64,000 nt of DNA from Rhizobiales bacterium CCH10-E5 (GTDB taxonomy: Bacteria > Pseudomonadota > Alphaproteobacteria > Rhizobiales > Beijerinckiaceae). Of this stretch, positions 49,423 to 58,351 are shown in pieces (positions within the stretch are counted from its first letter, which is position 1; every line of letters begins with the position of its first letter). A model generated the notes under the pieces. It did no database searches, had not been told where the DNA came from, and saw only the letters and a list, made by a program, of their open reading frames with translations. The position numbers and the translations under genes are program-made. The DNA lies in assembly GCA_001556125.1 (NCBI GenBank), contig LSIG01000136.1, positions 75,174-139,173 of the forward strand, given 5' to 3'.

Positions 49423-50325
49423 ATGTTGTCCAGTCATCTGTCAGCTTATGTCCCCAAGGTCGCGGCGCCGCATCCCGCTCGCGCGCGCACACTCTCTCGC
49501 CCCGTTGTGGGCCTCGCCCTGTGCCTCGCCGGGCTGGCTCTGGCCGGCTGCCAGAGCAAGGGCGGCCTCGGCGACATCACGGGTTCGATCGGCAGCAGCC
49601 AGACGCAGCCCCGTACCCCCTCGGATTGGCATGCCGAAAGCGAGCGCTGGGGCAAGCGCTACGAAGCCAATCGCAAGGATCGAGACGCCGCCTTCTACTA
49701 TGCCCGTGCCCTGCGCGCGCTCGACCAAAACGCCCAGGCATTGGCCGTGCTCCAGAGTGCGGTGCTGACCCATACCAATGATCGCGAGCTGCTCGGCGCC
49801 TATGGCCGTTCGCTGGCGGATAACGGCCGGCTGAAGGAGGCCGACGAGGTGCTGTCGCGCGCCCATTCGCCGGAGCGGCCGGACTGGCGCATCCTCTCCG
49901 CCCAGGGCACCGTCGCCGATCAGCTCGGCGACCACCAGCGCGCGCAGCAGATCTATCAGGCCGCCTTGAAGATTGCCCCCGGCGAACCGACGGTGTTGTC
50001 CAATCTCGGCCTGTCGCTGGCGCTTTCGCGGCAGTTGCCGGAGGCCGAACGCGTCCTGCGCGAGGCGGTCTCGAATGGCCGTGGCGACCCGCGGGTGCGC
50101 CAGAACCTCGTGCTCGTGCTCGGCCTGCAGGGCCGCTTCGCGGAGGCCGAGACGCTGGCGAAGCAGGACCAGAGCCCCGCGGAAGCGGCAGCGACCATCG
50201 CCTATCTCAAACGCAGCGTGAGCCAGCCGAACAGCTGGGAAATGCTCAAGACCGGCGGGGCCAAGCCGAAGGCGAAACCCGCCCCCGCCCAGGCCGGCAC
50301 GCAGGAAGCCTCGCCGCAGGGCTGA
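49423..50325 (+). CDS. tadD: TadD-like TPR lipoprotein
   Basis: A 300-aa outer-membrane lipoprotein of the Tad pilus apparatus. A signal peptide ends in the lipobox 'LAGCQS' (about Cys43). Four or five tetratricopeptide-like repeats follow ('AALRALDQNAQALAVL'-type, 'ADQLGDHQRAQQIYQAALKIAPGEPT', 'LALSRQLPEAERVLREAV'). The tail is Pro/Ala/Lys-rich. TadD proteins help to assemble the secretin. The ATG at 49423 has GGTGAG upstream; GTG 49414 is an alternative. It is on the opposite strand from, and convergent with, the cpa/tad operon, with the tadC stop 137 bp away. Confidence 0.8.
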   Translation: MLSSHLSAYVPKVAAPHPARARTLSRPVVGLALCLAGLALAGCQSKGGLGDITGSIGSSQTQPRTPSDWHAESERWGKRYEANRKDRDAAFYYARALRALDQNAQALAVLQSAVLTHTNDRELLGAYGRSLADNGRLKEADEVLSRAHSPERPDWRILSAQGTVADQLGDHQRAQQIYQAALKIAPGEPTVLSNLGLSLALSRQLPEAERVLREAVSNGRGDPRVRQNLVLVLGLQGRFAEAETLAKQDQSPAEAAATIAYLKRSVSQPNSWEMLKTGGAKPKAKPAPAQAGTQEASPQG

Positions 50326-50462
50326 GGGCCAAACTGGGTCACGGCCGGCCGCAAACCGGCGGCGTTCGTCTTTCTCTTCGCTTGCGTTTTGCGGGACCAC
50401 GCCTGTCGGGGGCCCCGACATGGACAAAATCCCTGCCGGGCCGCGCGTCGCGCCTCGCGCCG

Positions 50463-51440
50463 CTACTGCAGCTTCATCGTCTGGATCGCCGCCGGCATCA
50501 TGATGACGACGAAGAGCACGGGCAGGAAGAACAGGATCATCGGCACGGTGAGCTTGGGCGGCAGCGCAGCCGCCTTCTTCTCGGCCGCCACCATGCGCTG
50601 GTCGCGGCTTTCCTGGGCGAGCGTGCGCAGCGCCGTCCCCAGCGGCGTGCCGTAGCGCTCCGCCTGGATCAGCGCGGTACAGACGGACTTGACCCCCTCG
50701 AGCCCCGTGCGCGCCGACAGGTTCTCATAGGCCTGCCGGCGCTCGGAGAGATAGGACAGCTCCGCCGTGCAGAGCGCGAACTCCTCGGCCAGCGGGACCG
50801 ACTGGCCGCCGATCTCGGTCGAGACCTTGCGGAAGGCGTGCTCGATCGACATGCCCGATTCGACGCAGATCAGCAGCAGGTCGAGCGCATCGGGGAAGGC
50901 CGCCTTCATCGATTGCTGACGCTTGCCGATCTGGTTCGACAGGAACAGTTCGGGCGCCTTGATGCCGAGATAGGCGCCGCCGACCGCCATGCCGATGCGC
51001 AGGATGACAGGCTGGCCGAAATCGTTGATGGCGAAGACATAGAGCAGCGTGAACAGGAACAGACCCACCGGCATCACCAGGCGGAAGAACAGGAAGGCGA
51101 CCTCGGCCTGCTGGCCGCGATAGCCCGCCATGGCGAGCTGGTTCTTGGCGGTCTCCGTGCCCAGCCAGTCGCCCAGCTTGAACTGCTGGACAATGCGCCG
51201 CATGAACGCCTTCGGCTCCTGCCGCAGCGAGACCCGGTCGGCCTGGCGGTTGAGGCGCTCGCGCTCGCGCGCCCGGATCTTCTCCCGCTCGGTCGCGACG
51301 TTCTTCATCCGCTTCTGGAGGTTCGATCCTTCCGTCAGGGGGATCGCGATCGTCAGCACCGTCGCGGCGGCGGCAATGGCGGCGAACAGCGCCAGCAGGA
51401 ACTGGCTGTCGACCACCTTGTCCGCGATCAGGGAAATCAT
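50463..51440 (-). CDS. tadC: Tad pilus inner-membrane protein TadC
   Basis: A 325-aa T2SF/GspF-domain protein forming the inner-membrane platform of the Flp pilus machine. One N-terminal helix (about residues 12-32), a cytosolic region with 'RERERLNRQADRVSLRQEPKAF'-type basic segment, two helices near 115-155, the T2SF domain ('FPDALDLLLICVESGMSIEHAFRKVSTEI') and a C-terminal helix pair 'PMILFFLPVLFVVIMMPAAIQ'. It lies 10 bp downstream of tadB and is the last gene of the operon. Confidence 0.92.
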   Translation of the reverse strand: MISLIADKVVDSQFLLALFAAIAAAATVLTIAIPLTEGSNLQKRMKNVATEREKIRARERERLNRQADRVSLRQEPKAFMRRIVQQFKLGDWLGTETAKNQLAMAGYRGQQAEVAFLFFRLVMPVGLFLFTLLYVFAINDFGQPVILRIGMAVGGAYLGIKAPELFLSNQIGKRQQSMKAAFPDALDLLLICVESGMSIEHAFRKVSTEIGGQSVPLAEEFALCTAELSYLSERRQAYENLSARTGLEGVKSVCTALIQAERYGTPLGTALRTLAQESRDQRMVAAEKKAAALPPKLTVPMILFFLPVLFVVIMMPAAIQTMKLQ

Positions 51441-51450
51441 CGGCGCTGCC

Positions 51451-52428
51451 TCAGATATCGAAGTTGATCATCTTGCGCATGACCAGGATGCCGATCAGCA
51501 TCCAGATCGCGCAGCCGACGAGCGCGAATTTTCCCGCTTGGGTGAGCCAGAGCAGCTCGATGTAGCGGGGGGTGGTCAGGTAGACGAGGCCGGCGACGGA
51601 GGGCGGCAGACAGGCGATGATCGCGGCGGAAGCCTTGGCCTCCATCGACACGGCCTGGATCTTGTCGCGCATCTTGCGACGCTCGCGGATCACTTTCGAC
51701 AGGTTCCCGAGGGTCTCGGACAGGTTGCCGCCGGTCTTCTGCTGGATCGCCAGCACGATGCCGAAGAAATTCGATTCGGCGCAGGGCATGCGCTCGTAGA
51801 GCTTGCTGACCGCCTCTGTCAGCGGCAGGCCCAGCGCCTGGCTTTCGATGATCAGGCGGAATTCGGTCCGGACCGGCTCGGCCGCCTCGGTGGCGATGAT
51901 GCGCAGGCAGTCGTTGAGCGGCAGGCCCGCCTTGATGCCGCGGGTGATGACGTCGATGGCGTTGGGAAACTCGAGGCCGAACTTCTTGAGCCGGCGGTCG
52001 CGGCAGCGACTCAGGAACCAGGGCGGCATCCCGAACCCGCCGATGAACAGCCCTGCCAGGCCGAGCAGCGTGTTGCCGCTGAGCAGGAACAGGACCAAGC
52101 CCGTCCCGACCGCCATGACCAGGCTGACGATGTAGTATTTCTTGCGGTCCCAGCTCAGGCCGGCCTGCTGGATCTTCTGTTCGAGCGTCAGCTTGCTGCG
52201 GGCATTCTCGCGGCTCTCGATCTCCTTGAGGCTCTGGGCGATCTGGCCACGCTTGGCCCGCACCTGCGCTTCGCGATCGAAGGCGCGTGCGGCCACGGGC
52301 GCCGCAAATTCCTTGCGGCGCTTTTCGGCCCGCGCCTCGCCGCTGAGCATCGGATAGAACAGCGCATAGGTGACGCCGCCCGCGGCGATCGTCGCAAGTG
52401 CCACGACGGCGAGGAAGCTCAGATCCAT
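51451..52428 (-). CDS. tadB: Tad pilus inner-membrane protein TadB
   Basis: A 325-aa T2SF-domain protein, partner of TadC. An N-terminal helix (about residues 3-23) precedes a charged cytosolic segment. Helices follow near 105-145, then the T2SF core 'FPNAIDVITRGIKAGLPLNDCLRIIATE' and C-terminal helices including 'IELLWLTQAGKFALVGCAIWMLIGILVM'. The position between cpaF and tadC is the standard Tad order. It starts 27 bp after the cpaF stop, and TadB and TadC probably form a heteromeric platform driven by CpaF. Confidence 0.92.
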   Translation of the reverse strand: MDLSFLAVVALATIAAGGVTYALFYPMLSGEARAEKRRKEFAAPVAARAFDREAQVRAKRGQIAQSLKEIESRENARSKLTLEQKIQQAGLSWDRKKYYIVSLVMAVGTGLVLFLLSGNTLLGLAGLFIGGFGMPPWFLSRCRDRRLKKFGLEFPNAIDVITRGIKAGLPLNDCLRIIATEAAEPVRTEFRLIIESQALGLPLTEAVSKLYERMPCAESNFFGIVLAIQQKTGGNLSETLGNLSKVIRERRKMRDKIQAVSMEAKASAAIIACLPPSVAGLVYLTTPRYIELLWLTQAGKFALVGCAIWMLIGILVMRKMINFDI

Positions 52429-52455
52429 GGCCGTCTCTCCGGGCCGGATGCGGCG

Positions 52456-53904
52456 TCAGGCGGCATGGGCTTCGCCCTGCTCGAGCGCGTCGATCGCGGC
52501 GGCGAGGCGCTGCTCTTCGCCGTAATAGCGAGCCCGCTCCCAGAAGCGCGGCCGACCGATGCCCGTCGCGCGATGGCGCCCGATGAGCTTGCCGTTGGCG
52601 TCCTCGCCGAGGACGTCGTAATTGACCAGATCCTGGGTGATGATCACGTCACCCTCCATCCCCATCACCTCGGTGATATGGGTGATGCGGCGCGAGCCGT
52701 CGCGCAGGCGCTGGGCCTGGATGATCACGTCGATCGAGGAGCAGATCATCTCACGCAGCGTCTTAGACGGCAGCGAAAAGCCGCCCATCGTGATCATCGA
52801 TTCGATACGGCTGAGGCATTCGCGCGGGGTGTTGGCGTGCAGCGTCCCCATCGAGCCGTCATGGCCGGTGTTCATCGCCTGCAGGAGATCGAAGGCCTCC
52901 GGTCCGCGGACCTCACCCACGATGATCCGCTCGGGACGCATGCGCAGACAGTTCTTGACGAGGTCACGCATGGTGACCGCGCCCGTGCCCTCGAGATTGG
53001 GCGGACGCGTCTCGAGCCGGACGACATGAGGCTGCTGGAGCTGGAGCTCGGCGGCGTCCTCACAGGTGATGACGCGCTCATCCTCGTCGATGTAGTTGGT
53101 CAGGCAGTTGAGCAAGGTCGTCTTGCCCGAACCCGTGCCACCCGAAATGACGATGTTGCAGCGGACTCGGCCGATGATCTTGAGGATCTCCGCACCCGGC
53201 GGCGAGATGGCGCCGAACTTGACGAGCTGATCGAGCGTCAGCTTGTCCTTCTTGAACTTGCGGATGGTGAGTGCCGGGCCGTCGATCGCCAGCGGCGGGG
53301 CGATCACGTTGACGCGCGAGCCGTCGGCGAGGCGCGCGTCGCAGATCGGCGAGCTTTCGTCGACGCGGCGGCCGACCTGGCTGACGATGCGCTGACAGAT
53401 GTTCATCAGCTGCGCATTGTCGCGGAAGCGGATGTTGGTGAGCGTGATCTTGCCGCCGGTTTCGATGAAGGTCCGGGTCGCGCCATTGACCATGATGTCG
53501 GCGATGTCGTCTCGCGCCAGCAGCGGCTCGAGCGGCCCGTAACCGAGAACGTCGTTGCAGATGTCCTCGAGCAGCTCTTCCTGTTCGGCAATGGAGAGCA
53601 CGACGTTCTTCAGCGAGATGATCTCGTTGATGATGTCGCGGATTTCCTCGCGCGCGGATTCCCCATCCAGCTTGGCGAGCTGTGACAGATCGATGGCCTC
53701 GATGAGAGCACCAAAGATCATGCTCTTCATCTGATAATATTCGTCGGAGCGCTGCTGCTCCGGCGCAGGCGGCGGAACCGCCCGTCGGGTATCGACCGGC
53801 GGCGCAGCCGGCTCCGCCGGACGCAAGGCAGGGGCGGCCGCCGTTGGCGCCTTCAGCGCCAGGGCCGGCGCGGTCGCTCCCCCCGGGGATCGCTTTCCGA
53901 ACAT
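52456..53904 (-). CDS. cpaF: Tad pilus assembly ATPase CpaF/TadA
   Basis: Hexameric secretion ATPase (482 aa) that powers Flp pilus assembly. A Pro/Ala-rich N-terminus of about 60 residues precedes the N-terminal domain. The RecA-like domain has Walker A 'ISGGTGSGKTTLLN', the Asp box 'ITCEDAAELQL', Walker B 'IIVGEVRGPEAFDLLQAMNTGHDGS' and the His box 'TLHANTPRECLSR'. All catalytic elements are intact. The gene lies 52 bp downstream of cpaE and 27 bp before tadB. Confidence 0.95.
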   Translation of the reverse strand: MFGKRSPGGATAPALALKAPTAAAPALRPAEPAAPPVDTRRAVPPPAPEQQRSDEYYQMKSMIFGALIEAIDLSQLAKLDGESAREEIRDIINEIISLKNVVLSIAEQEELLEDICNDVLGYGPLEPLLARDDIADIMVNGATRTFIETGGKITLTNIRFRDNAQLMNICQRIVSQVGRRVDESSPICDARLADGSRVNVIAPPLAIDGPALTIRKFKKDKLTLDQLVKFGAISPPGAEILKIIGRVRCNIVISGGTGSGKTTLLNCLTNYIDEDERVITCEDAAELQLQQPHVVRLETRPPNLEGTGAVTMRDLVKNCLRMRPERIIVGEVRGPEAFDLLQAMNTGHDGSMGTLHANTPRECLSRIESMITMGGFSLPSKTLREMICSSIDVIIQAQRLRDGSRRITHITEVMGMEGDVIITQDLVNYDVLGEDANGKLIGRHRATGIGRPRFWERARYYGEEQRLAAAIDALEQGEAHAA

Positions 53905-53956
53905 CTCAACCCTCTCGTCCGCAGGTCCGCGCCGTCATCCGCCGAAGCCGCATCGC

Positions 53957-55216
53957 TCAGGCCTTGCGCCGGAGCTTCGCCACGATCGGCTCGAACAGGC
54001 TTCGCTTGCTGCGCTTGGCTTCGCCGCGGCCGGTCAGTCCGCTCGCGATCTGAACGAAAGCCTCGGCGATCTTGCTGCCCGCCTGAACTTCGGCGATCAT
54101 CTGGCCGTTATTGGCCGCGGTGCCGAAGAGCTGGGCATCGAAGGGGATGGTGGCGAGGATATCGAGGCCGAGCGCCTTGGAGAACTCGGACGCATCGATC
54201 TCGGGACGCTTGGGTACGCCGACCTGGTTGAGCACCAGCTTGGGACCGGAATCGTTCGGCCGATTGGCCTTGGCCAAATCGACCAGGTTCTTGGCGTTGC
54301 GCAGCGAGGCGAGCTCCGGCGCCGCCACGACCACGATCTCGTCGGAGTGAATCAGCGCCCGTCGCGCCCAGGAGCTCCAGAGATGGGGCACATCGAGCAC
54401 GACGCAGGGAACCGTCGCCCGCAGCAGATCGAAGAGCTGCTCGAAGGCATCCTCCGGCAGGTCGAGCGTGCGGTCGAGCACCGCCGGCGCGGCCAGCAGA
54501 GCGAGATTGTCGCTGCAGCGGGAGAGCAGACGATCGAGCATGTTGGCGTCGAGGCGCTCGGGCGAGAAGACCGCTTCCGCGATGCCCTGCGGCGGGTCCT
54601 GGTTGAAGTCCAGCCCAGCGGTCCCGAAGGCGATGTCGAGATCGACGATGACGGTCGAGGCGTCGAGATTGCGGGCGATCGCCCAGGCGACATTGTGCGA
54701 GACCGTCGAAGCGCCGACGCCGCCCTTGGCGCCCATCACGGCGATGATGCGGCCGAGATTGCGGGCGCCTGGCGCGACATAGAGCTCCGACAGCGTCTTC
54801 AGCACATCGAGCGTGCCCAGGGGCGCAATGAGATATTCGCTGACGCCGCGGCGGATCAGGTCGCGGTAGAGCTGGACGTCGTTGACATGGCCGATGACGA
54901 CCACCTTCGTCCCGGCGTCGCAGCTCTCCGACAGCGCATCGAGATGCGCGACCAGCGTGGCGGAATCGGAGACCGTCTCCAGCACGATGATGTTGGGCGT
55001 CGGGGCGGCGCGGAAGGCTTCGACCGCGGCGGCGGGCCCGCCCATCTGAATGCGCGCATGCGCCTTCTCCATGCGGCGGTCGGCGATGGCGGCCTGCATG
55101 GTCGCAGCCACGCCCGGCGTCTCGCAGAAGGCCTGGATGGTGACGCGCGGAAGCGGCGCGATCACCTCGTCGGCCGCACCGGTCACAGGTGAGTCCTGAT
55201 CCTGCCCGGCGCTCAT
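53957..55216 (-). CDS. cpaE: Pilus assembly protein CpaE/TadZ
   Basis: A 419-aa ParA/MinD-like protein that positions the Tad machinery at the cell pole. A receiver-like N-terminal domain ('NIIVLETVSDSATLVAHLDAL', 'KVVVIGHVNDVQLYRDLI') is followed by a deviant Walker A ATPase ('IAVMGAKGGVGAST', with 'VIVDLDIAFGTAGLDF'). The receiver-like part lacks a clear phospho-accepting Asp. The start at 55216 overlaps the cpaD stop by one base (TGATG). The open frame upstream is a shadow of cpaD. Confidence 0.93.
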   Translation of the reverse strand: MSAGQDQDSPVTGAADEVIAPLPRVTIQAFCETPGVAATMQAAIADRRMEKAHARIQMGGPAAAVEAFRAAPTPNIIVLETVSDSATLVAHLDALSESCDAGTKVVVIGHVNDVQLYRDLIRRGVSEYLIAPLGTLDVLKTLSELYVAPGARNLGRIIAVMGAKGGVGASTVSHNVAWAIARNLDASTVIVDLDIAFGTAGLDFNQDPPQGIAEAVFSPERLDANMLDRLLSRCSDNLALLAAPAVLDRTLDLPEDAFEQLFDLLRATVPCVVLDVPHLWSSWARRALIHSDEIVVVAAPELASLRNAKNLVDLAKANRPNDSGPKLVLNQVGVPKRPEIDASEFSKALGLDILATIPFDAQLFGTAANNGQMIAEVQAGSKIAEAFVQIASGLTGRGEAKRSKRSLFEPIVAKLRRKA

Positions 55217-55992
55217 CAGCGTCCTCCGACGGTGGAGTTGATCTGGGGCGTTTCCTGCCGGTACTGGGTCGACGGGTCCTTGCCTTCGCGGATCTTGGCG
55301 ATGGCGCCCATTCGCTTGGCGATGTCGGGCCTTCCTTCGCTGCGCGAGCGCACGAGATCGACCGGATCGGCGACCTGAGCCGCGAGCGTCGCCTGGCTGG
55401 AACAGCCGAAGTTCCAGTAGGGCCCGTTCGACATGTCGTTCTTGAAGCTGGACACGCCCGTATCGGCCGGCCACTGGCCGCAATCATGCGGGAGCCTGGC
55501 CTGGAGCGAAGCGAATGTCAGGCGGATGGGAGAGGCGAGATGGGCGTCCGCCACCGGATAAGTGGTGACCGACAGCGCATTGCCGGGGACGCCACCACGG
55601 GCCAGCGCCGAGCGGATGCCGTTGAGCGTGTCATGGGCCGCCAGCTCGCGACGCGTGCCCGTCGGCACCTGAGCGACCAACCCGCCCTTGCCGGAGCGGC
55701 GGTATTCGCGGGCGAATTCGGCGACATCCTCCGCCTGTCGATCGTCGAGCCCGCCGCCTGCTCGTCCGACGAAGACATCGAGCGAGCGTGGCGCGTCGCG
55801 CAGCACGATCGGGTGACGCTCGCGCACATCCACGGGCACCCCGGTTTCGGCGAGATCGCGCTTGCCGGCACAGGCGCCGGCCAGCAGCGCCGCTGCCAGG
55901 GCGACGCCGAGGCCCAGAGGCCGGAGCGAGGTGTTCTGCTGTGATCGAGCCATCATGGTCTCGCCATCCCTTGCATCTGCGGGCTTCGCCAT
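55216..55992 (-). CDS. cpaD: Pilus assembly lipoprotein CpaD
   Basis: A CpaD protein of about 258 aa, periplasmic or outer-membrane associated, helping the CpaC secretin. The signal region ends in the lipobox 'LLAGACAGK'. CpaD landmarks are 'RHPIVLRDAPRSLDVFVG', 'YRRSGKGGLVAQVPTG' and 'YWNFGCSSQATLAAQVADPVDLVR', the last being the most conserved part of the family. The start is uncertain: ATG 55992 (GTG 55995 directly before it) has GAGGC upstream, while ATG 55956/55953 would give a more standard signal peptide. It sits 9 bp after cpaC. Confidence 0.9.
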   Translation of the reverse strand: MAKPADARDGETMMARSQQNTSLRPLGLGVALAAALLAGACAGKRDLAETGVPVDVRERHPIVLRDAPRSLDVFVGRAGGGLDDRQAEDVAEFAREYRRSGKGGLVAQVPTGTRRELAAHDTLNGIRSALARGGVPGNALSVTTYPVADAHLASPIRLTFASLQARLPHDCGQWPADTGVSSFKNDMSNGPYWNFGCSSQATLAAQVADPVDLVRSRSEGRPDIAKRMGAIAKIREGKDPSTQYRQETPQINSTVGGR

Positions 55993-56004
55993 CACGCCTC
56001 GGCC

Positions 56005-57447
56005 TCAGTCGGCGATGAAGCCGACGCGGCCCTTGTAGGCCTGCGGAGCGGGCCCGCCATTCGTGCCGTAGATCTTGTTCAGTCGTCCGAGCAGCACGGC
56101 TTGGGCGTCATGCGCATCGACGAAGCCGTCGTCGGGGCGCTGCACCTGGTTCGGCTCCATCGGCTTGGCGATATAGGGTGTCGCCGTGATCATTAGCTCG
56201 GTTTCTTCACGCTGGTAGTCGCGCGAGCGGAACAGCACGCCGATCACGGGCAGGTTCATCAGGCCCGGAAAGCCGTTTAGCGAGGATCGGGAGACACGCT
56301 GGATCAGGCCGGCCGTCGCCAGCGTACCGCCAGATGGCAGTTCAACTGTCGTGTCGGATTTGCGGACGCGGAACGCCGGCGCGTTGACGACCTGCTGGCT
56401 GCTGTTGCGCGTATCGCTCAGGCGGAGCTGGTTCTCGAAGTCGAGCTCCGTCACCTCGGTAGCGATGCGCATGCTAATCTTGTTGTCCGATAGGACGATC
56501 GGCGTGAAGTTGAGAGCGACGCCAATCGGTCGGTACTGTATGCCGAGCGTACAGAGGCCGGTGCCGTCGCAGGAGTAACCGCTAGGGACCGGAACCTCGC
56601 CGCCGGCGGTGAACTTCGCGCTCTCGCCCGAAATGGCGGTGACGGTCGGCTCGGCGAGGACGCGCGAGAGGCCGGCGCGCTCGAGCGCGCGCAGGGTGAA
56701 GTTCGTCGAATTGCCGATGCCTGCGGTGACCGCAGTCGCGGCGAGCGCCTGCGGCTGCAGCGGCAGAGGATTGTCGAGCGTCGGCGTGATCGAGAAGTTG
56801 CCGAGCTTCCACTCACCGGTCGAGTTGATGCCGAGCTGCTTGATCGCCTTGCGCGAGACCTCGGAGACGACGACCTTGACCATGACCTGGTCGCGGCCGC
56901 GGATCGTCAGGGAGTTGATGACGGCGCCCTTGGACGAGGAGAAGAGGCCTGACGTGGTCCCGACGAAGGCGTTGGCGATGTCGACGGCCTGCGTGGCTTC
57001 CGAAGCGTTGGCGACATTGCCGACGAGCAGGATCGAGTTGCCTGCCGGCTTCACCTCGATCTGGGCCCTCGGCATCGCGCTGCGCAGGGTCTGGCGCAGC
57101 ACGTTGAGATCGCGACCGACCTCGATTTCGAGGGAGGTGATCTGCCGGCCCTCGCCGTCGATGACGAAGATCGAGGTCTGGCCATCGGCGATGCCGATGA
57201 TGAAGAGCTTGCGGGCCGACCGGACGACCGCGTTGGCGACCTTCGGGTTGGCGACAAAGACCTCCTTGGCATCGCGCGGCAGGTCGAGGATCAGCGAACG
57301 ACCGATCGAGAGGTCGATCTTGCGCGAGATGGCGTGTTCGCTGGTGCCGACGTTCAGGACGGGCGCCTGGCCGGTGTTCTGAGCCAGGACCGGCCCGGCA
57401 AGCACCAGGGTCAGGACGGCGGGGAGGAGGAGACGGTCCCGGATCAC
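56005..57447 (-). CDS. cpaC: Tad pilus secretin CpaC/RcpA
   Basis: Outer-membrane secretin channel (480 aa) for the Flp pilus. A signal peptide (residues 1-22, 'VLAGPVLAQ'), then an N-terminal pilus/BON-like domain ('GRSLILDLPRDAKEVFVANPKVANAVV'-type strands). The C-terminal secretin domain has 'ANAFVGTTSGLFS', 'VLAEPTVTAISGESAKFTAGGEVPVP' and 'TAGLIQRVSRSSLNGFPGLMNLPVIGVLF'. The start codon is GTG at 57447, overlapping the cpaB stop (GTGA). A separate protein at 59601-60125 repeats its N-terminal domain. Confidence 0.95.
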   Translation of the reverse strand: MIRDRLLLPAVLTLVLAGPVLAQNTGQAPVLNVGTSEHAISRKIDLSIGRSLILDLPRDAKEVFVANPKVANAVVRSARKLFIIGIADGQTSIFVIDGEGRQITSLEIEVGRDLNVLRQTLRSAMPRAQIEVKPAGNSILLVGNVANASEATQAVDIANAFVGTTSGLFSSSKGAVINSLTIRGRDQVMVKVVVSEVSRKAIKQLGINSTGEWKLGNFSITPTLDNPLPLQPQALAATAVTAGIGNSTNFTLRALERAGLSRVLAEPTVTAISGESAKFTAGGEVPVPSGYSCDGTGLCTLGIQYRPIGVALNFTPIVLSDNKISMRIATEVTELDFENQLRLSDTRNSSQQVVNAPAFRVRKSDTTVELPSGGTLATAGLIQRVSRSSLNGFPGLMNLPVIGVLFRSRDYQREETELMITATPYIAKPMEPNQVQRPDDGFVDAHDAQAVLLGRLNKIYGTNGGPAPQAYKGRVGFIAD

Positions 57448-58223
57448 TGGTTCGCACTCCTCATGGTAACGCCGTATTTGACGATGGTCATGGCGCCCTC
57501 GGCGGTCGGGCCAGCGACCACCTGCCCGGCATCCTTCAGGCTGCGCAGCGAGAGCGACAGCGTACCCATCTTCTGGGCGCGGAACAGCGTCTCGGCCTGG
57601 CCCGGCTCGACTTCGAGCGTCGCGGTCTCGCCGACGACGACCTTCTCGCCGTTTCGCTCCTGGACGTTCTGGCCGATGGCGAGAACCCGCAGGTTGCGCA
57701 GGATCGTCTCGCTGAGGAAGGCGTCGCCTTCGCCCTCCACCGACGGGCCCTTTACCGTCACGACGACGTCGACCCGATCATTTGGGAGAATGAAGCCGCC
57801 GGCCGTGTTGGCGCCGCGGCTGTCGGTGGAGATGGCCACCGCTCGCATGCCGGAGGGCAGGATGGCCGAGAGGAAGCCGGTGCCGTCGGTCTTGATCAAC
57901 TTCTCGCGGCGGATCGGTTCGGCGGCGAGCATGCCGTAGCGTGCGACCTGGCCCGTCAGCTCCTGTTCGGCCTGCGGGGCTTCGTCTTTCCGGATGACGC
58001 CGGCCGGAACGCTCGCGAGCGGCCAGTCGAGCCAGCGCAGATCGGCGGTTGCGACGACGTTGCCGACGGGGATGTCCGCCGCGGCGACGAGCACGGGCAC
58101 CGTGGGCGCCGGCTCAATCCGGGCGACCGGCGCCGGCGCCGGCGATGGATTGCCGATCAGCATGGCGGCGCCGATGCCGGCGACCAATGCGACCAGAAGA
58201 ATGACAATACGGGCGGGACTCAT
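57444..58223 (-). CDS. cpaB: Flp pilus assembly protein CpaB/RcpC
   Basis: A 259-aa periplasmic protein with one N-terminal membrane helix ('IVILLVALVAGIGAAMLIG') followed by an SAF/antifreeze-like domain ('VPVLVAAADIPVGNVVATADLRW') and an RcpC-like domain ('ILPNDRVDVVVTV'). CpaB is thought to modulate the secretin. It is the first gene of the cpaBCDEF-tadBC run, overlapping cpaC by 4 bp. A near-CtrA box lies about 60-75 bp upstream of its start. Confidence 0.93.
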   Translation of the reverse strand: MSPARIVILLVALVAGIGAAMLIGNPSPAPAPVARIEPAPTVPVLVAAADIPVGNVVATADLRWLDWPLASVPAGVIRKDEAPQAEQELTGQVARYGMLAAEPIRREKLIKTDGTGFLSAILPSGMRAVAISTDSRGANTAGGFILPNDRVDVVVTVKGPSVEGEGDAFLSETILRNLRVLAIGQNVQERNGEKVVVGETATLEVEPGQAETLFRAQKMGTLSLSLRSLKDAGQVVAGPTAEGAMTIVKYGVTMRSANQ

Positions 58224-58282
58224 AGCGACTGACCCTCGGCCAAACCCAGTTGGCGCTCGGCGAGGATCGTGCGGCTGGAATC

Positions 58283-58298
58283 GTCAACTTATGGTTAA
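58283..58298 (-). promoter_or_regulatory. Near-consensus CtrA box before cpaB
   Basis: On the minus strand TTAA (58295-58298), 7 bp, TTGAC (58283-58287). This matches the CtrA recognition pattern TTAA-N7-TTAAC with one mismatch and lies 60-75 bp upstream of the cpaB start, in the 128-bp gap after cpaA. Confidence 0.5.
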
Positions 58299-58351
58299 TC
58301 GGACGTATCTTTTTTGAGGTGCGGCCAAGGGTTGCCGGGCGGCGCGGCCGC

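Noticed and set aside
50404..50420. TGTCGGGG-G-CCCCGACA palindrome between tadD-like and tadC genes
   Set aside because: Arms are separated by one base, so it cannot form a good RNA hairpin, and no T-run follows; left out as a terminator.
51130..53685. 851-codon open frame antisense to tadC, tadB and cpaF
   Set aside because: It spans three well-supported genes and their gaps on the other strand and has no recognisable domain.
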